Part shown: positions 1-13,844 of the stretch, one piece after another | How the letters are laid out: the number at the start of each line of letters is the position of its first letter | Position numbering within the stretch: the stretch's first letter is position 1 | NCBI GenBank assembly: GCA_014773175.1 | Contig: VXCM01002143.1 | Coordinates: forward strand, 60,696 to 124,695 | DNA from: Lucifuga dentata | Lineage: Eukaryota; Chordata; Actinopteri; Ophidiiformes; Bythitidae | Direction: 5' to 3' | Length of the DNA: 64,000 nt | Notes under the pieces: model-generated | What the model saw: the letters and a program-made list of their open reading frames with translations, nothing else | Told to the model about the DNA's origin: nothing | Databases searched by the model: none | Position numbers and translations under genes: made by a program

Positions 1-208
1 CACACATGAATGTTATTATTTCATTAGATATTTTTCTCGCTCCCCTGACTGTAAGTAATGTGTATGTGTCTTGGGTGAAAGTTGTCGCATGCATGACATT
101 ACGTTATTCTATTATTCTACTATGCTGTGTACCAATTGAAATATTGATTTGAAAATGACCATATCTACATGTGTGTGTATATATACAGTATATAAAACAA
201 AAAATGTA

Positions 209-1592
209 TTAATCATAGACAACAGTTGCAGCAAGAAGCAGGTTTTTATACCGTGCAGCTCTTTTCAGCCCCATGGGCATGGGAAGGGTCCTTAAGTCCC
301 GGGATGGCATGGCGTCAACCCCTTCATCCCTCTTTGCAGGGGTCAAGTTCCAGTTGAACTGAGGATAATTCTGATCGGATGTCCCAGATAGAACCCGTCG
401 TAACCTTACTGGTTGCTGGTCACCGAGGTAACCGTTTCCTGTGACAAGTGAAAGACAGAAAATCAGAAAAGGAAATCATCAATCAAGTGCAAACAGTCAG
501 ACTGAGAGGTAGCTGACTAATTTTGATTAGAAACAATTACATACATTTTAAATGAATTCATTAGAATGGATGTCTGACTAATATGGACACATATACATAA
601 TTGTGATTAGAAGAAACAGCACAACCACACAGCTTACCTGAGCTTTGTCTCTGTAATTCACTGGCCATTACTCTGATTCAGCTTTAAAGACTTTTCTCTG
701 TAATCACATTTAATTTTTCCAACAATTTTACAAAAGAAAATGAACAAGCATGTCATAAGGAATTTTTACATACAGGAATATCTGTTTCCTGTTGCCCTCC
801 TTCTCTCACGGACTTTGCTCCCGTTGTAAATGACCACACAGGTACTTCCTTGTATGCTTAACTCTTTATTACCAAGGAGACAGTCACCATCCACCCTCCA
901 ATAATCAGCCATGAGCAACACTTTGCTGAACAAGACAAGAAAAGGTTTAACTCTCAGTCATTTTAAATAATTCACACTGTTGAGGGAAACAAACAAATAA
1001 CTTTGTGCTGAAAATGTATTTGATGAGTTTTGATTTTGGGCAGAAGTGAACAAATGATGTATATCAAACGTGTGTGAGTTAAACTTAAGTAATACAATGC
1101 AATTTTTTCTGCAAGCTTTATATTAATACATTATGTAATTATGTATCTCACAGTAAACAAATCATTCACAGATCCTCATAGTAAATAAAAGATCACACAA
1201 TGTTCGATTAAGGAAATGCTGATATGTATTCAATGTGTAACACTGATACAGAACAGGGAGTGTTACAGTACTTGTGATGCCATTTCAAGAAAAACACAAA
1301 AACACAGAGGTATATGAAAAATAAAATTGTGGAGCAAAGAAGTCAACAGTGTTTGGTGACAGAAGGACTCAAATTCACAGTGATCACTGAACAAAAATTT
1401 TAAAAAATTAAAAAAAAGGCAGAAATGACCTCGAGGACTGGGGGTTTGGCACAAAGAATGTCAAAGATAACGGGGGCAGAGATGTACCTTCCACTCCCGC
1501 AGTCAGTCATGTTCATATAAAACCACAACACAGTTAGTGCAGTTTCAGAGGGGAAAACGTTGTTCTCTAAGGCTTTTGATAAAATTCTAGAT
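209..1592 (-). CDS. Unidentified gene, putative 3' exons (partial)
   Basis: I do not recognise this protein. Three minus-strand segments have acceptor/donor signals and matching phase: 1488..1592 (donor AG|GTACAT), 873..925 (donor TTG|GTAATA) and a terminal exon 209..438 (acceptor GTCACAG) ending in TAA. Joined, they give about 128 residues without an internal stop. The terminal exon encodes 75 residues, including NGYLGDQQPVRLRRV near its start and GLKRAARYKNLL near its end, and is clearly more GC-rich than the surrounding DNA. A further upstream candidate exon (1698..1756) is also phase-compatible but weaker. The gene lies downstream of mboat7 on the same strand. No signal peptide or catalytic motif is visible. 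Alternatives are a pseudogene or chance ORFs; phase agreement across two junctions is only moderate evidence. Confidence 0.33.
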
Positions 1593-2821
1593 CTGATGTG
1601 AAACTTGAGATGTTTTGTATCACATGTTTGGTCCCAACACAGAATGGTGCATGATGGCAGTATACACATTTTGACAGTGAATACTCTTATGTTTCACGTG
1701 ACGCCCTCTTCTCTGGTCATTACACTAGACAGAAGACAGTTCATACGTCCCAAGGGCTGAACAACAAGGATGCACAACGGTTAAAACAAATATCCAGAAA
1801 AATATTTTAACTCACGATAAAGCCAAAACACAGAAAGGTTAAGACAGAATAAAATGAGGAACATCTGATCGCCTGAAAAGATATTTAAACCAAATCAGAA
1901 GTACTTTAAAGAGATCTTTATGTTTTTAATAAATCATAAATATAATCTAGTCTTTGAATGAAATTTCACTATGTAGCCCATTTCTGTTTCTATTTCTGCT
2001 TTAACGGATATAATGTCCATTAATAATAAAGGCTACACAATTATTTGTGAATTGTTTTCCAAAATTAACATATAATTTTATTGAGTATGGTTTTTGTAGT
2101 TGAAAACAGTCAAGATGCTGATTTAAAATGCCAAATGGCAGTAAAATACTTAAGCTTGTACAATTACTAAACTGGAAATTGTGATTAAGGATTGTCATCA
2201 AATGGCAATATTATTGTGTTTTTCTGACCCAGACTGAGAGGATCACAATCTACTCATTCCAGTTCAGCCTCACGTCTCAAACATACATAAAAATATGTAT
2301 CCATCATCCGTTGCTGGAATGTTTGGTGATACTGTATTAGAAGCCAAGTGAATTTCCATCACGTTTTTTTTTTTTAAACTATGTATGAGATGTTTGAGGA
2401 CTCAGCTGCTTGTAGTTTATTCACCCTTTCACTTTCAGAATCTGTTTTCTATGTAAAAACAATTTGTTCTGACCAGTAAGACGGTCCACAGACATTTAAA
2501 ATGGGTTTGGTATCTTGAAATAGCCTCATGCATGCTGCACAGGCAGATGAATATCTATTTACAACCCATTCACCACTATTCATTGTTCTCAAACCTTCCT
2601 CCACTAACGTTCACAGTACTTTTACGTACCCATGATTTGTAATAAAATATCTCCAGCAGCAACCTTACTGGGTTTTATATGTCACATTCATTTCTGACAA
2701 TAGTCCAAATCATCTTTCTAATAAAGGAGAGAACAACTTTGACCTCCAATCATGAAACAACTAGACCATCCGATACGACTCCTAATGCTCCATAAATATC
2801 TTATTGCTTCAATGCCTCCAT

Positions 2822-5800
2822 TCAGTCTGTCTTTTCTCCAGATTTTTCTTTCATATCTGTCTTCTCTCCCTCTTGTTTCTCCTCTTTGCTCCCTCTCCTC
2901 CCTTCCCTCTTCTCTCTCTTCAGTATCCTGCCCAGTATTATGCAGCAGATGGCGATGATGTGCATGATAAAGTAGACGGACATCCAGTAGTTGATGGTGT
3001 CAGAGGCCTTCAGCAGGACGAAGCCCATGCACATGTAGTCATAGGCTCTCATCTTCAAGAACCAGTGAACCCAGTCGAAGACGTTCTGTCCCTGAGGACC
3101 CAGTTTGGCTCGGACAGAGGCCTCCATGGCAGACTCAGCTGCAATGCACAGCGGGATGGTGAGGAAGGACAGGTAGTAGCCAGCATGGAGTCCATGCCAG
3201 TAGGCACTGATGAACATGGTCCAGCCAGCTCTGAGGGGTTACAAGAAGATCAATGAGAGGATGAAAGGTGATTCTGAGGGTGTCTGTCTTCTGAAATTGG
3301 GCTTATTTCATGTAAAACTACGATACTGAGGCAGTACTTCAGTACTTCAGCCACTGGCACTGGTGTCTCAGGGAATACTGGTTTTTGGGGTGAATGCCAA
3401 AAAAAAAAGCATTGCTGAAACCTCAGATGTGATATGATAGGAGCAGCAAAAATCCAACCCCAAGAAGTAAAACAATGGATTGTGTTTTACAATTTTGCTT
3501 TTTAAGTTACACACTTAAAGAAAAGTCTAATTGTGCAAAAAAAAAAAAAAAAAAAACTAATTTATGAGTGATTCAATGTTGATTCTTTAGTGATTCTTTC
3601 CTTTAATTCATCATTAAATCTAATATTCTCTTCTCAATTGAATTCTGTTTAACAGGTCAGCAATGCAAATTATTAAAAGTAAGTAAACCAACAATTTAAC
3701 GCATATAAAAAACTTAAACCAAGACTGTAGTTCAAAGAATGACAATCATTTTTAAGACAAAATTTTTGCTTCAAAATAACTGTTGATTGTGTGGTTAATT
3801 CATTCTAATAGATCCCAGCTTTTCAGGTCAATGCAGGTTTCCATTCTCTAATTGATGCTTGACTAATTACCATGCATTGATGTTTTCATACCCTAAAAAA
3901 AGACAAAGTAAGCTTTCATTTTTTATTTAACTGTGGCTTGAAATATTTAATTTAAGATGCAAGTTGTGGACTAACAGCAGGGAACAACCTACAAAATGAC
4001 TCTTAAAGTTAGAGTAACCTGCTCTTAACTCGCAACTGAGCTCCATATGAATATGTTAAGGTTTTATGTTAAAGTTCCCTACGCACATTTTAGAAGAGTT
4101 TAGTGTTGAACATATGGATTCATGCCTATAACATATCAACACAGCATATTGCACACAAAGCCTACCTGAGCGCATAGGTTTTGAATGGGGCGTTGGGGTA
4201 GATGTAGTGATGCAACCACCACTGAACTGTCATGTTCCAGTAACGCATTCCATGTCGGACCTTCACACAGAAGTCAGTGTTGTAGCAGTCAATGTTTTGG
4301 ATGGTTTTGAAGTCGTACACCTCTTCAGCGCTGGGATCGGTGCTGCTCACAAGAAAAACAATGATAAGAAAGACAAAACCGACATGTATATCAGCTTTCA
4401 ACGCAAATAGAATTGCTACGGAAATGAAGTTGTCAATACGTAATGCAGTCATGATCCTAAATATTTCTTCTTTGACTTCATGGAGATGTTCTCTGTAGAA
4501 ACGTGACTCATGTTGTACCTGTAGTTGACGGTTGGTCCTCCTCCAGGTTTGGAAAGCGACTTCTCTGGATAGCAGCCCAGACCTGCACTGATACAAGCAG
4601 CCTCAGCTCCACACCAGGCCGCATAGAAACGCATCCTAAATACGAAGAACACTGCAATCATGTAGAACAACCTGGTGCGAGAGAGAGAGAGAGAATATTA
4701 TTCATCTCTCTTACCTCCTATGCTTCATTTAATTCCTTTTCACTTCATTCCTTTTGAGAAATAAATGAACATCGTAATAATTCAGCAAAGTACACGAGTT
4801 AATCCAGCTGCAGCCAAAGAAGTTCAGTCAAGTCAATGTCCAAAGTATGCGTTTTGCTTTTTAGGGCAAAAATATAACAGAAAATAGTCTAAGCTGCGCC
4901 ATCTTCAGGGCGTTTCCTTTGCGTCCATCCATTCACACGTCTGACAGAAAGTCCAACAACACAGAACTTCTCACCTCTGTTTACTTTTATACATTGTGGT
5001 TACATCACATTTAAGTGTTGGGGGATCTAATTGGTTGAACAATGAACATGATGTCTCTAAGAGTAAAACTTTCACACACACACACTCGTACTTGCTTGCT
5101 TTCTGTTTCTCACACTGCGATGAATTGATGTTGGGTTATTTTTTATTTCAGCAGAGTCTGGGGTCATTTTGTCCATCACTGATCTGTCAGCAGCAGCTTT
5201 CAGTAGGTCACCATTATCTGCTTCAACTGTATTTAGTCAAACATCACAGTACTGTCAGAAGAGGAAGCTCATTTTCTCACTGAATGAGAAAATAAAAGAG
5301 GAAGAGGGAAATGCTGTAGGGAGGATGTGTGAAAACCCCTCTATACATGCATTTATAAACCAATATAAATTATGCCTACCCTATGTTGGGTATTGGAAAT
5401 CCAACACCATGCAAGTAGCACAATCTGAGAATAGAGAATGCCAACCCTAATATCTAGCTATATCTGAGAATTTAAGCCCCTCTTCCCCCACAGCAGTCTT
5501 TTGTTTATTCTGTGAGTCTGAGATGAAAATTAAAGATCCTCCATTTCCCAAGAAGAAGTACCTGAACAAAAAGTAGTGATCCAAAAACTCATCTGTGCGG
5601 ACGTAAGCCAGGGGAAAGACAGAGTTGATAGATAGGAACAGAGCAGCATAGACAGGAACAAGCTTCAGACATTGCAGACACGGCACCCAGCCAGGCATCG
5701 CCTGTGGGTTGGGCTGCCTCAACCAGTCGATGTATGTTTGGAAGCGAAAAAACGGGCCTTTAGGGAAACAAAGGGATGAGATTGGATAAAGGCAGGATTG

Positions 5801-7306
5801 TTAGACAAAAATGGATTGTCAGGATTATACAACACAAAATGAACACAAAAGGACACTGTGAAGGGCAAAATGGTTCAACAAAGGGAAAAACAAAAACAAT
5901 CAGGAGATGAATTATAAAATCTATCAATTAATTTTAAATAAAACTAAAAATAAATGTGGACTCACAATATTGGACAAGTAGCAGAGAGTGAGACAAAGAG
6001 AGACAAGAGTTAAAATGGATGCAAAAGCAAAGTAACATCTAACAACACACAGCTCACAAAAAGCATCATGTTTGAATTTTATTATATCCACTTGAAAATC
6101 TAGATTGTAAACCTTGCCTTCCCAAACTTATTTCATTTTAAAAACTTGTAGCTACGGGAGAGAGAAGTTGCTGGGAAGACTTACCGGTCATTATACCGAC
6201 ATAGCAGTAGCTATAGGACAGCATATCGTAGAGAGACGGCTCCTGAGACAGACCACCAATCACAGGAGACTTGGCAAAAGAGCTCACTTCCTTTTTCTTC
6301 TCCAGGTGGAAACTTTGCACATCATTGGCAAGACTCACCATCTGAGGGGACAGTAGAAAGGTACACCAAAATTCAACAGATGTGTAGTGTAAAAAGTGTG
6401 TTGCTGCAACAGATTTTCATCATGCTGCACAGATTTAGTTGTTTTCCATACCTTGAGTGTAAGAAGTAGCTGGATGGCATTGGCAAACGGTATTGGTGGT
6501 GGAAGACCGAACCAAGTGACCAGCCGGAAGAAGAGGAGGTATAGAAAGGTCCATCCCAGACCCAATGCAGGAGCATGCCTTGAAGCCAGAAACCATACAA
6601 AAATATTACATGTGTCTGTCTGTATGTATGTATAGTATGATGTCTAATTTCTAAGAGGAATTTGTAATAGTATGTTCATCTCTCACCGCCAGCTGCTCTT
6701 TATAATGATCCATGTTCCAAGCACTGTCACCAGTGAGTGAAGTGTGTGGATCTGACAGGTTGTAATGGTAACAGAAAGGCCCAAGAGCAGTGCTGCCCCC
6801 TGTTTCACTGGAGGACCTAAAGTGAAATTATCAAAACTAAGCAAAATTATCCATTAAAGCCAGATATACAGTCATATATCAAGGAGTTAAAAGTAGCACA
6901 ACAAACATGGATTTTAAATCTGACATCCAGGACTTTACAAATGTTATTGTCCTCTCAAACAAAGGGAGCTAAATGAAATTGTGAAATAAAATAATGTTAA
7001 TATTTACTATTTATTGGTGTGGGTTCATTATGTGTGGAGACACCTCTAAGAACGGCAAGTGAGCTAATACACAATGGTGTCTTTTTGTAATGCATCCAGC
7101 CCGTATTCATGAATAACTTTTCACTTTACCATCCACTTGAGTGCCGGAACTGGATTTTGTGTCACATCTTACCAATCGAAATATGTGGCTATAAGTTCGG
7201 TTGCAAGCCTGATCTGACCCAAATACTCACTGAGGTAACGGAAAAGGAATCCGACTGGGATGGAGGCAGCAAGAACTCCCAAGTACACTAGCTCATCAGG
7301 AGACAT
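2822..7306 (-). CDS. mboat7: Lysophospholipid acyltransferase 7 (MBOAT7/LPIAT1)
   Basis: Membrane-bound O-acyltransferase that transfers arachidonoyl-CoA to lysophosphatidylinositol in ER-type membranes (family knowledge). Exons: join(2822..3230,4166..4342,4519..4671,5562..5757,6185..6341,6452..6578,6687..6816,7231..7306), complement. All introns are GT-AG and phases chain exactly, giving 474 aa, close to the vertebrate length. It starts MSPDELVYLGVLAASIP, with many hydrophobic segments throughout. The MBOAT active-site residues are visible: Asn316 in GMRYWNMTVQWW and His351 in SAYWHGLHAGYY, 35 residues apart. The C-terminus is a short basic/acidic charged tail. The ATG at 7306 matches the family N-terminus. 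Exon 7 has two adjacent acceptor AGs, allowing one extra Ser. The 3' UTR probably ends near an AATAAA at 2416-2421 (minus). A 5' untranslated exon is likely farther upstream but was not resolved. Confidence 0.97.
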
Positions 7307-9131
7307 CGCTCTGCTACATCAGAAATACAAGTCACCTCCTGGGTCCAACACACACAGAAAGCTACACACGCTGTAAAGGTTAGATATGAATGAACTCCTA
7401 CCAAAGAGCAAAGGAGGAGGAGGGCTATGATATACAGGTATTGTATAGGCTACACAATAAAAGCAACATCTATCAAATGCAAATCAATACAGAAACTCTG
7501 CAGGACATTATTTTTGGAATTTTTGTGTTCAGTTGTAGTTGATACTGTGTCAGTAGATGTTGATTGGACTCTGTATTGGATTACATGGACCTAATTTTAA
7601 CTATAAACTACATTATGACACCGTTATTAACTCGGTAAAGGTTATATTTGGCAGTAGTATTCTAAACGTGTCCACCTCATGTATAGTTTTTCCTTACTCC
7701 CTGGGGGTTTGCAAGGGTGGAACACATTACCTCCAGTTTATCAAACAGTTCTAGTTTAGCCAAGTTTTGGTTTATCAGAGAAAACAATCACTTCTTTGTA
7801 AATGTGAGAAGTCTGTCTAGAAGTGCTAAAAGTGTTTATTCATGTTATTGTAAGACTAGATTTATTTTTTTGTGACTCTGAGTTTGTTTTATTTTTCTTT
7901 GAATTTATATACAAAAGGAATATATGTCATTTTAATGTTTGTGTTGCATTTATGAAGGGACTAGGTATTTGCCCATGAAGACGGTTGTTTGAGAGTGATG
8001 GGTTGGCGGAGTGATTTTTAGAGAGAGAGAGAGAGAGAGAGAGAGGGATGGAGTAACGGGGGAAGCGGAACGGAAGATTGTGAGGTAGAAGTGACGGGCT
8101 GAGAAAATAAATAAATAAATAAATAAAAAATAACTAAAACAGGAGAAATCGTCCCTGTGCTGTACTTGACACACAACCCGAAGAGTAAGTGACTGAGAGG
8201 AATATCTCGGTATTACACTATGAACCGGCAAACTGACTTTCAACTCTACAGTTTCACAATACCTCCCCCCAACAGACAAGATCTTCATATAAAGGCTTTT
8301 CCAGTCAAGTATATGAATAATTTTAGCAAAAGCACAAACAGGATCAGCTATTTAATTTTAGTATGTATCCTTTTGTTTGTATGTATTGATACACTATTGA
8401 TATTCGCGGTTTACATTCTAAAATTACTTATGGCACAAAAAAAGCCATTCAGTAATATGATCCATACTAACATCGAGTTTACAGTGTCAGGGAGTAGACG
8501 TTATAGCGAGCTATCTCTAATATAGTATACTGGAAGTGTTGCCATTAACAACTTCCAAAGTATGTTCAAATAACCATATGGATATAGCAAAATGTGTCTT
8601 CTGAAACAGTCAATGCTAATATTAGCAATGTGATAGCTTAGCTAAAAGGCTACTGGCTGTCACGTTGTACCTTCAACTTGAGTTTTAAGTAAAAATTTTT
8701 AATGACTTACATTTATGATGCGTAGGTTACCACAGACCGATAGCCTGCAAGTCTCGGGCCGTACAGATCACAACTAAAAACCACAAATGTATTGCTAAAA
8801 CTAAACTACACCGTAGATGTATCACAAACTGTACAACTTCTGGGGTGGGAGGTAACCTCGCCCACTAGCGCCGGCGTGTGCCATTCTGACTGCAGGGGTG
8901 TACACTGTACCACTGTGTTCAGTAAGATGCTAGGACACATTGCTATACTGTACTGCTGTAGCATTTCATTACTTACATTAAGTGAATTAATATTATGGTT
9001 CTTCATTATATTACTTCATATAAACTAAGATTCTGCACCAGCAAAGTGACTTCAGAATAAACCTGTTGTCACTACATGTAGTATTTCAACTAAATAAACA
9101 AGGACAACAATTCTCTGGTCAGAACAAATAT
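7307..9131. other. Intergenic region and probable mboat7 promoter side
   Basis: No coding exon was found. It contains a (GA)n tract at about 8021-8045 and an AATA-rich run at about 8103-8135. A cluster of TTAGCTTAGC-like hexamers near 8625-8655, where composition becomes less AT-rich, may mark the start region of the minus-strand mboat7 transcript. This placement is inference. Confidence 0.4.
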
Positions 9132-9137
9132 TTTATT
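9132..9137 (-). terminator. rps9: rps9 polyadenylation signal
   Basis: TTTATT on the plus strand reads AATAAA on the minus strand, 53 bases past the rps9 stop codon. That fits the short 3' UTR typical of ribosomal protein mRNAs. Confidence 0.7.
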
Positions 9138-9189
9138 GTATATTAGAGTGAACAGTAAGTATCATAACACTCCCCGGATGACACCCTTC

Positions 9190-10772
<1,583 letters not shown>

Positions 10773-11705
10773 TTAGTAGTGCCTGCAATATAAGGATGCA
10801 AGACATTAAAGTCATTATTGTTAACTAAAACATCAATGCATTGAGTTTCACAACACAACCTAACTTTAAAACAGGAATTAATCTCCAAAAAAACATGATC
10901 TGCAATTGCAACAATTTTAGATTTGGGTAGAGACATACAACAGTCTCTCTAAAACTTAAACAATGAGATTATCAAGACTTTATATAATGAAGTTGACACT
11001 TTTCTTCTTGGTCACTCAACTAAGTGCAGTTTAGAGATATTGTTTCCAAATGAGTTTTGAGAGCTTACAGCCATAAACTTGTATTTTAGTATTAAATAAA
11101 ATAAACAAAAAACAAACAAACCCTGAGTTTTTAAGAAGTCCTAACTCAGGACATCAGGGCTATAATTGTTTTTGCTTTTCAATTTAAGGACTAACTTCAA
11201 CTCAGCCTGAAATTAAGCATTAAAATACTGAAAGGGCATTACTGATATATTATAGCCATTTTCCATTTACTTTGAGCTGGCAACAGTTTAACACTTACAT
11301 TTACTTTTCTTCCTGTAAAACTGCAGTGGTAATATTCATTACTAGTCCAAGTGTTTAATCTGATGACCGTGATCATAAAATTTGAACGCAACAACACAAA
11401 GTCTATTAAAATGTTTGAATGTGTTAAAGATAATATGAAAAATTTGTTTATACACCGGCAATTTCACAATAATGCGACTAGGCCGCAGCCACACTGGGCG
11501 CACCACGTTTTCAGTGACTAGCTAGCGTTAGCTTAGCCATGTTAGCTATTCCCTTTATATTAGTGAAATTGATAGGTTGGGAATTTTAAACATATACTCA
11601 CTGGTATAGTGACGTTTTAATGCAATACCCACAAACCTTACAGCACATAAAACCTCAGTTGTAGGGTATATATGTAGTAAAATATCACATGTGATGTGCT
11701 CATAC

Positions 11706-11740
11706 CTGTCTCGCTCAGGCTCGCGCAGTAAAGAGGAAGT
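11706..11740 (-). promoter_or_regulatory. rps9: rps9 non-coding first exon with TOP-like tract
   Basis: On the minus strand a pyrimidine run, CTTCCTCTTT, is followed by ACTGCGCGAGCC and ends in a donor (ACAG|GTATGA). A 5' terminal oligopyrimidine tract plus a short untranslated first exon is the standard arrangement for ribosomal protein genes and places translation under mTOR control (family knowledge). The exact transcription start within about 11731-11745 is inferred. Confidence 0.65.
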
Positions 11741-11777
11741 TGTAGGAAGTGCATATGAATTTATAGCGAGCATACAA

Positions 11778-11797
11778 ACTACATATCCCATCATGCC
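11778..11797 (+). promoter_or_regulatory. ZNF143/Staf-like promoter motif upstream of rps9
   Basis: ACTACATATCCCATCATGCC closely matches the known ZNF143 promoter consensus ACTACAnnTCCCAnnATGC. It lies about 40-55 bp upstream of the inferred rps9 start, and an ETS-type CGGAAGTG follows at 11812-11819. Binding is inferred from sequence only. Confidence 0.6.
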
Positions 11798-12231
11798 TCT
11801 GTCCGCTAGAACGGAAGTGTGAATATTAGCTTTGTCTCCCTCTGTCGATCCAACACGAAACATCACTTTTAAAAAGTAAAAGGAAGTAAAAGGATAAAAA
11901 AATGTGTTCCTTTTCAAATTCATTTTAAATATTCATTATTTTATACATATTTTATATGTAATATATATAATGTAAAGTTATCTTTCAGTTTATTTTATTC
12001 TAATAAATACCCTTTGTCATTCCTCCTACTTTTTGTAATTATGCAGATTTTCTCATTCAGCACTTTAAGTTTTATGTTTGGTTTTTATTTTCTGTATTGT
12101 CTTGCATGACATGTAACACTTAGTTCTTCTGTTGTTATTGTTTTTAATACAATATTGCTTATTCTTTCAAGAGTTTGCACATTCAGTTTGCAATACAAAG
12201 TTGTTTGTGTGCATCTGTGTATGTATAAATG

Positions 12232-12640
12232 TACATCCATCCATCCATCCATCCATCCATCCATCCATCCATCCATCCATCCCCCCCTCTTATCCTATTC
12301 AGGATATGGGGGGCTGGAGTCTATCTCAGTATTCATTGAGTGTGGGGCAGGGTGCACCCTGCCCCACGCTCTGACTTTGTTCCTGTTTGCTGCATTTGGA
12401 CAGGTTGCCACCCTATGACAGGGCTGACACACACACTGACAAGACAAACTCATTTACACCCATCTTAGTGTCCAACTCACCTAACTTGCATGTCTTTGGA
12501 GGTGGGAGGAAACCCACCCAAACAGACAAGGGGAGAACATGCAAACTCCACACAGAAAGGACCTATGTCTGCTGGCAATCAAACCCAGGACCTTGTTGCT
12601 GTGAGGCAACAGTGCTAACCACTAAGCCACTGTGCCACAC
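12232..12640 (-). mobile_element. Teleost retroelement 3'-tail repeat with (GGAT)n end
   Basis: Read on the minus strand, this has the widespread fish repeat layout. It opens with GGCACAGTGGCTTAGTGGTT, then a section containing CTTTCTGTGTGGAGTTTGCA and CCTCCAAAGACATGCA, then CCTGTCCAAATGC and CTCCAGCCCCCCA, and finishes in a (GGAT)n tail (plus-strand ATCC repeats at 12233-12281). I recognise the family from other fish genomes as an L2-like LINE tail or LINE-mobilised SINE; the exact class is not certain. No ORF of its own. Confidence 0.7.
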
Positions 12641-13252
12641 CATGTGTAAATATGTGTGCATTAAAAATGTGAACGATGTAGTGATCTCTGATAACACACT
12701 TTCAGCTGTTGGTCTAAATGGTGCAGCTTATACATGCAGTAAAATGCTGCTGTGTTCCTTATAATCTGTGAAATAAATGAGTATGCATAATGTAAAAATG
12801 TGTAACGAGGAGATGGAAAACTTATGTGACAAAGTGTGTAAGAGAGAGTGTGTTAAGGTGGTAAACTCAAAGAGAAGGACATGGGTGACTATTTATATAA
12901 CTCTGAAATGGGAGCCTGAGCATGTGTTTCTGTCTGTCAGGCTGATCAACTGATGGACACACAGAAGCTCTCCTGCTTTCTCTTTCGCTGGTCTATATCC
13001 TGTCTTTTCCAGACAGGATCGGTTGTTTTGTGGAATTTCTTTGTGTTTTCTTTGACTCATCTGGAAGCTTAAGAGAGTCTTAACACCTTCTCATTCTTTC
13101 TCTCGCTCTGTTGGATCTGCCATTTCCTTCTGTTGGATTCTTTTTTCCAGCCAGACTACTTGCTTTCCTGTGTGTACATCAACCTTTCCTTTTCCCCCGT
13201 TCTCCTCCCATCTTCCACCGTTCCCTGTCTCCTCGTGGTTTGTTTTTGGGCT

Positions 13253-13805
13253 ATGCTTTCCTCTCCCACTGTGATCCTCCAGCCTTATGGACTGCCTGTC
13301 TACCCACAGACAACTACATGCTACCCAAGCCTAGTTCAGGTAAACTCTCTGCTACCTTCTGTCCAATGTAAATGTCCCCACCTCTCTGTTATTTGCCTGC
13401 TAAGATGCCAACATCAAATGGCATAGTTGGCAGTTTTTGAGTCATGGTGATTCTGGATTTAAGGGTAGTAGAGTAAAAATGTGTTATTTTATGAAAAAAA
13501 ATTAATAAAATCCATAATCAAATGGGTTTTGTGTTGAAAGGGGTGGTAATCTCAGTGAAGACACAACCAAGAAATATAAGATTCAGCAGAAGACAGCAAA
13601 GGGTGTTTGTCAAATATTATGTCTAATTAGTTTATTAATCTCTTGGATGTCTGTAATGGTGCCTAAATAGCACAGGAGAGGTTATAGTAATGACAAAGAA
13701 GGCCTGACGGCAGCTGGCTGACAAACACAGATTGCAAAACATTTTATATATTTAATATTAAGGACACATTAGGAGTTATCTTTAGTTCAGTAGTGTGAAC
13801 GTTGC

Positions 13806-13844
<39 letters not shown>

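Noticed and set aside
640..700. Minus-strand exon-like segment between AG and GTAAGC near 640-700
   Set aside because: Stops occur in all three frames, so it cannot be a coding exon of the left-end gene.
2804..3256. 150-aa plus-strand ORF
   Set aside because: It is antisense to mboat7 exon 8, whose minus-strand frame carries the conserved MBOAT sequence.
12132..12418. His-Pro-Ser repeat ORFs and a possible CRISPR-like array
   Set aside because: The (ATCC)n tract is the tail of a fish retroelement; there are no spacers and the genome is eukaryotic.
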